NCBI RefSeq assembly: GCF_015645445.1
Contig: NZ_JADOGI010000016.1
Span: 1 to 64,000 of the forward strand
Origin: Nonomuraea cypriaca
GTDB taxonomy: Bacteria > Actinomycetota > Actinomycetes > Streptosporangiales > Streptosporangiaceae
Length of the DNA: 64,000 nucleotides
Direction: 5' to 3'
Under the pieces are notes generated by a model, which saw only the letters and a program-made list of their open reading frames with translations, was not told where the DNA came from and made no database searches. A program made the translations under genes and the position numbers. Shown here piece by piece: positions 60,135 through 64,000 of the stretch. How positions within the stretch are numbered: position 1 is the first letter of the stretch; each line of letters opens with the position of its first letter.

Positions 60135-61220
60135 TCACAGAACGGCCGTGTCGTGACGGCCCGCCCACAACGCCAGAACCGTCCGGTCGTCGTCGTAAGT
60201 CGACAGATGGAAATCCACATCGCGCAGGAAGCCGCGCAGCGCGGGCGGAGAGCTCCACGAGGTGACGAGCCGCTGGGCGAGTGTGCTGCCGCCGCCGCCC
60301 ATGGCCGTCCCGAACCCGTCGCTGCACAGGACCAGCACATCGCCCGGCCCCCAATCGATCTGCCGTTCCCGCAGCTCACCGAGGTCCTCCGGCAGGGCGG
60401 ACGTGACGTTGTCCGGTCGCTGCCCATCAGGTGGGAAGATCTCGGTCCACGTCCCGTCATGGAGCCACAGCGCCGGCGAGTCCCCGATGGCCGCGCAGGC
60501 GGCGATCCCGCGCCTGCCGTCGGCGGGGACCACCCCGATCGTCAGCGTCGTGGCGGGCGGATCCGATGCTCCGGCGCCGTGCTTGCCGGTGGGTTTGCCG
60601 GTGGGCCGGCCGCCGAGCCTGGCGGTGGCGCGCATGACCTCCGCGGCGACGGTGGCGAAGGCCGCGTGCCAGCCGCCGGGGTCGGGGGTCAGGGAGAGGT
60701 TCGTGGCGGCGCGTACGGCCACCGCGGCGGCGTGTTCGGCGTGCAGCGTGCTGCCCAGCCCGTCAGCCACGGCCGCGATAACCCATCGTCCGTCCGCGCT
60801 CAGCCGTACGGCGTAGGCGTCCTGCAGGGGCTCGCCGCGATATCGATGGCGCCGGCCGCGGATGCTCACGGCGCGGACCGTGGTCTGCGCCAGCATGCCG
60901 CCGTCGAGTGCGACGCCCGGGGCGCGCGAGTCCGCCCCGCCCGGGAGCAGGACGGGCAGCGGCTGCGGGAGCGGACCGAGCGGCGTTCTGGCGTCGGCCG
61001 CGGCGCGGGTCCTGCGGGCGAGCAGTAACTGCCCGAGGAGTACGGCGCCACCGCCGGCGATGCCGGACAGGATCCACAGCGGCCAGCCCGACGCCGTCCC
61101 GTCGCCCTGCCGCGGACCGGGCGTCACGGTCACCGTCACAGTCGGCTCCGGCGACGGACCAGGCTTCGCCCCCATGGAGCCGACAACCAGAAGTAATCCC
61201 ACCAGCGTCGCCCTGATCAT
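60135..61220 (-). CDS. Membrane PP2C-family phosphatase
   Basis: 361 residues. A signal-like first helix, a short Pro/Thr external segment, and a second helix (about 50-70) precede a cytoplasmic PP2C domain. Metal motifs are QDAY, AAVADGLGSTLHAEHAA, AIGDSPALW, LCSDGFG and the final DDRTVLALW. It is the PP2C_2/TerY-associated type and would oppose the neighbouring kinases. It overlaps the vWA gene (ATGA). Confidence 0.85.
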   Translation of the reverse strand: MIRATLVGLLLVVGSMGAKPGPSPEPTVTVTVTPGPRQGDGTASGWPLWILSGIAGGGAVLLGQLLLARRTRAAADARTPLGPLPQPLPVLLPGGADSRAPGVALDGGMLAQTTVRAVSIRGRRHRYRGEPLQDAYAVRLSADGRWVIAAVADGLGSTLHAEHAAAVAVRAATNLSLTPDPGGWHAAFATVAAEVMRATARLGGRPTGKPTGKHGAGASDPPATTLTIGVVPADGRRGIAACAAIGDSPALWLHDGTWTEIFPPDGQRPDNVTSALPEDLGELRERQIDWGPGDVLVLCSDGFGTAMGGGGSTLAQRLVTSWSSPPALRGFLRDVDFHLSTYDDDRTVLALWAGRHDTAVL

Positions 61221-61918
61221 CTCAGTTGCCGCATCCCGCCGGGTCCGCGCAGAACGGCCGTGTTCCTGTTGACCGAGGCGCTGATGCTGTCCGAGACGGC
61301 CTGCGCGATGCCGTGCAGCACGGTGGCCGCTCCCGTCGCGATCTCGCCCGCGAAGGCCAGCAGCTCGCCCCTGAGTGTGGTGGCGACCCGCCGCAGGGTG
61401 TCCTCCTGCACCGTCCCGAATCCGAGCGCCACGATGTACGGCGCCGGCTGAAGGCTCGCCAGCCGGTCGCGCGCGGGGCCCCAGATCTCGACGTCCTGAT
61501 GGGTTTCGCCAACGTACGGATCACCGTCTGTGATGAAGAAGACAACCGGCGCCCGCACGTCGAACTGCTTGGACAGCTTCCGGTAATCCTTCTCAATGAT
61601 CTTCACGAGCTCCCTGAAGACCACCAGATAATCCGTCTGCCTGCCGGGTCTCAGGGCCGGAACCCTGATCGCGTCACAGGGCCTGGTCAGCGGAAGCACC
61701 AGCTCGACCTTGTCGGAGAAGGACACCACGGCGACGTGCGCGGCCTCGCTGACGCCGGGATCGCCCGCCTCCAGCTCGAAGAGCAGCTCACCCACGCAGT
61801 TGGAGAGGACCTCGAAGGGGGTGGGCCGTCCATCCTCGCGAGCGGTGTGCATCGAATGCGATACATCGCACACGATGTAAAAGGGGAAGGCGCGGGGGCG
61901 CCCGTTCGCCGATCTCAT
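61217..61918 (-). CDS. TerY-like von Willebrand factor A domain protein
   Basis: 233 residues, essentially one vWA domain. The MIDAS motif is IVCDVSHSM (D-x-S-x-S), with further ligands in RPGRQTDYL and FFITDGDPYVGE. TerY-type vWA proteins act as metal-dependent scaffolds in the Ter stress systems and in TerY-P triads with a PP2C and a kinase. The four-base overlap with PP2C and the kinase order reproduce that triad. Confidence 0.87.
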   Translation of the reverse strand: MRSANGRPRAFPFYIVCDVSHSMHTAREDGRPTPFEVLSNCVGELLFELEAGDPGVSEAAHVAVVSFSDKVELVLPLTRPCDAIRVPALRPGRQTDYLVVFRELVKIIEKDYRKLSKQFDVRAPVVFFITDGDPYVGETHQDVEIWGPARDRLASLQPAPYIVALGFGTVQEDTLRRVATTLRGELLAFAGEIATGAATVLHGIAQAVSDSISASVNRNTAVLRGPGGMRQLR

Positions 61919-62056
61919 CGGCTTTTCATCCTGATGGGGATTGCCGGTCTTGGCAAGGTTGCGAACAGAAGGATGACTTCAGAGGGTTCGCGGCTAACAG
62001 CCGGTATCGCGGCGAGGCCGGCCTCGTCTCCACCACCGCTGGCCAGACCCCGGGAC

Positions 62057-62737
62057 TCAGCCTGGGACAGTCGGGTCACGGAAGAGGAAGTAGTTCGAGT
62101 GGTCCGTGTGCAGGTACTGGTGGAACCGTGTGGCCTTCGCATGGGCTGTCTTGTCGGCGGTGACGGCCGTGAGGAGGACGTACCTCTTGGTGGAGCTCGA
62201 CCGGATCTTGCCGTATGCGTACTTGCCGAGCATCTTGTCCCGGCGCCACTTCACGGCCCGGGAGGAGTTCGCCAGATGCTTGGCCGTGGCCTTGGCGGCC
62301 GTCACTGTGGGAAAGGACATGATGACCTGGACCGCCGTGAGATGCCCCCGGTAGGCCGAGTAGGCCAGTTGTGCGGCGCGCTCGCACTTGTTTTCGGCCA
62401 GCACACCCTGCCTGTCGATCGGGGCACAGGAGTCGTACGTCCAGCCACCCGCCCTCTCAGCCTTGAACGTGACGCTGCCCAGGCGAAAGTTCCAGTCGCC
62501 GAACTCGTCGTCGTCGATCGGCGAGCCGGGGCGTCTGTTCTCGCTGGGGCTCGGCTCGTCGGGCTCGGGTGTGGGCTCCGTGGTCGGCAGGGCCACAGCG
62601 GTGTTCCGGTCGGGGGCGTTCAGGTGGTTGTACACGCTCAACGTGAAGCCGCCCGGCAGGAGCACCGCCAGGATCGCGACCAGAGTGGTGACCACACCGG
62701 GGTAGTCCCGCGGGTCGGACTGCCGAGGGTATCCCAT
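62057..62737 (-). CDS. Membrane-anchored hypothetical protein
   Basis: 226 residues. A single membrane helix (about 17-35, VTTLVAILAVLLPGGFTLSV), a Pro/Glu/Ser-rich linker and a C-terminal globular part (WTYDSCAPIDRQGVLAENKC ... FLFRDPTVPG) with two cysteines that could pair. No family is recognised. No SD is seen; CACAAT six bases upstream would suit a leaderless start. It is the first gene of the minus-strand signalling operon, 138 bp before the vWA gene, so it may be an external sensor. Confidence 0.7.
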   Translation of the reverse strand: MGYPRQSDPRDYPGVVTTLVAILAVLLPGGFTLSVYNHLNAPDRNTAVALPTTEPTPEPDEPSPSENRRPGSPIDDDEFGDWNFRLGSVTFKAERAGGWTYDSCAPIDRQGVLAENKCERAAQLAYSAYRGHLTAVQVIMSFPTVTAAKATAKHLANSSRAVKWRRDKMLGKYAYGKIRSSSTKRYVLLTAVTADKTAHAKATRFHQYLHTDHSNYFLFRDPTVPG

Positions 62738-63251
62738 ACGTTAATTGTGCAGTAGTTCATCACCTCTTGCCCCATCCGCCCCAAGAGTGACGCCGTGCGA
62801 CTCGCCCTGACACTGGTCGAACCGATCGCGCTTGCTATAAGAAAAGGCCGCATTGTGGTAGCCGGCGGTTTCCGCCCGAGAAGAGAGGACTATTAAAGCC
62901 GACCCGGCCACCCGCGAATTAACACACGGGAATCTCGCTTCGCCGCCAGCGAAAAAGGCTTTATCGAAAATAACGGCTCCGGCGGAGAAAACTGCGCTAC
63001 CAAGGCTGACCCCTGACGTTCCGCGCTCGCCGGCTGCGCTTCGGGTGGCCGGCCTCAGCCGGAACGGGGCGGCATCGCCGAGGGGTGCCCGGGGAGCCCC
63101 ACCAGGCGCCCCGCGCGCCCGGCCGAGCGCCCCTGGCGTCTCGTGAGCATCGAGATTTTCGAGGCTGAGGGTCGTAAGCGTTCACGAGTGTTGGGATCCT
63201 CCACGCTCACCGCCACCATGTGCACAACCATTCCGCGAACTGGGAGTTTTC
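62738..63251. other. Promoter region between the signalling operon and the binding-protein gene
   Basis: No gene. The part from about 62810 to 62995 is distinctly AT-richer than its surroundings and has several short inverted repeats; the remainder is GC-rich. It must hold the promoters of the two divergent units. TGGGAG precedes the ATG at 63252. Confidence 0.5.
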
Positions 63252-64000
63252 ATGGCAAAGCGCCTCTACGCGGCCGCCGCAGCCGTGCTGGTCGTCACGG
63301 CGCTCGCGGGCGGGTGCGGCCGCTCCTCTTCAGGGACGAGCGCGACCCAGGGCGCCGCGGCGGCCAAGGGCAAGACCGCCAAGGACCTCGTGCCCGCCGA
63401 CGTGCGCGAGCGGGGCGTGCTCCGGCTGGCGACCGCCGAGGGCTACCCGCCGATGGAGATGTACAAGAAGGGCACCCAGGAGCTCACCGGCGTGGATCCT
63501 GACCTCGGCGCGGCCATCGCCGCGAAGCTCGGGCTGAAGCCGACCATCACCAACGCGGCCTTCGACGGGCTCATCCCCGGTCTGCAGAGCGACCGGTGGG
63601 ACATCGTGCTCTCCTCCATGAGCGACACCGAGGAGCGCCGGGCCGCCGTCGATTTCGTCGACTACTTCAACGCGGGCGGGGCTGTCATGGTGAAGAAGGG
63701 CAACCCGGAGGGCGTCAAGGACCTGGCCGACCTGTGCGACCGTACCGTCGTGCTCGCCAAGGGCAGCTCCAACCTGGCCATCGGCGAGAAGCAGAACGAC
63801 AAGTGCGACAAGAAGATGACGATCATGCAGAGCGAGGACGCCCCCACCGGCCTGCTCAGCATCGACTCCGGCCGCGCGGTGGCCACCATCGTCGACTCCC
63901 CGGTGGCCGCCATGTACGCCGACCAGACCGGCAAATACGAGGTGCTGCCCGGCCAGTACGACGCCGGCCCGTGGGGCATCGCCGTCGACCGGCGCGACAC
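63252..64000 (+). CDS. Amino-acid ABC transporter substrate-binding protein (family 3), partial
   Basis: The first 249 codons of a lipoprotein; the gene runs past the right edge. A lipobox-like LAGGC follows a short leader. The mature part shows the SBP_bac_3 pattern GVLRLATAEGYPPMEMYK, GVDPDLGAAIAAKLGL, WDIVLSSMSDTEERRA and YADQTGKYEV. It would bind amino acids outside the cell and deliver them to an ABC importer expected downstream. The reading frame is uninterrupted to the edge. Confidence 0.9.
   Translation, partial: MAKRLYAAAAAVLVVTALAGGCGRSSSGTSATQGAAAAKGKTAKDLVPADVRERGVLRLATAEGYPPMEMYKKGTQELTGVDPDLGAAIAAKLGLKPTITNAAFDGLIPGLQSDRWDIVLSSMSDTEERRAAVDFVDYFNAGGAVMVKKGNPEGVKDLADLCDRTVVLAKGSSNLAIGEKQNDKCDKKMTIMQSEDAPTGLLSIDSGRAVATIVDSPVAAMYADQTGKYEVLPGQYDAGPWGIAVDRRD

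Overview
The window is high-GC actinobacterial DNA. The first 13 kb carry the conserved origin-proximal cell-wall and cell-division block fhaA-fhaB-pstP-rodA-pbpA-pknA-pknB, followed by pabA, a class E sortase, crgA, a rhomboid protease and a cyclophilin, with a tRNA-Leu(CAG) just upstream. Gene order and protein style suggest a Streptosporangiales member (Nonomuraea-like). That placement is an inference; no rRNA or other taxonomic marker is present.

Layout. 0-13.4 kb: core block in which FHA proteins, a PP2C phosphatase and two Ser/Thr kinases (one with PASTA repeats) govern peptidoglycan synthesis. 13.5-22.5 kb: small regulatory modules, namely an OmpR-type two-component system, a secreted protein, a PadR/SRPBCC pair with a clear operator, an MBL hydrolase, a VOC protein, a NarL-type two-component system and a VapBC-like toxin-antitoxin pair. 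22.8-31.4 kb: accessory genes (Baeyer-Villiger-type monooxygenase, P-loop kinase, membrane glycosyltransferase-like protein, tyrosine phosphatase, M23 peptidase) around a graveyard of gene fragments (CBM5/12, GntR FCD, LamG-like, DUF6351-like and esterase-like ends). 31.5-39.2 kb: two ABC ATPases with two very large FtsX-type permeases. 39.6-41.9 kb: a Tat-type penicillin acylase. 41.9-52.2 kb: a carboxylate island with TctABC, a TctD/TctE-type two-component system, an orphan TAXI binding protein, a CitMHS transporter, an isopropylmalate/tartrate dehydrogenase-like enzyme and an HTH-citrate synthase fusion. 52.3-56.2 kb: HTH fragments, a lasso-B2-like remnant, an ECF sigma factor with a YciI partner, and a MarR-like/membrane protein pair. 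56.3-62.7 kb: a membrane-tethered signalling cassette (vWA, PP2C, atypical kinase, FHA kinase, binding-protein-like receptor) resembling an expanded TerY-P triad. The window ends inside an amino-acid ABC binding protein.

Two things stand out. First, the 56-63 kb cassette joins TerY-P-type parts with a second, FHA-bearing kinase and a type-I binding-protein fold on a membrane anchor, and all but the vWA protein carry a membrane segment. Second, perfect or near-perfect short tandem repeats repeatedly sit exactly at gene ends or gene junctions (periods 12, 18, 24, 38 and 45 bp). At two histidine-kinase/response-regulator junctions they multiply the translation start or create a chain of overlapping 15-codon minicistrons.
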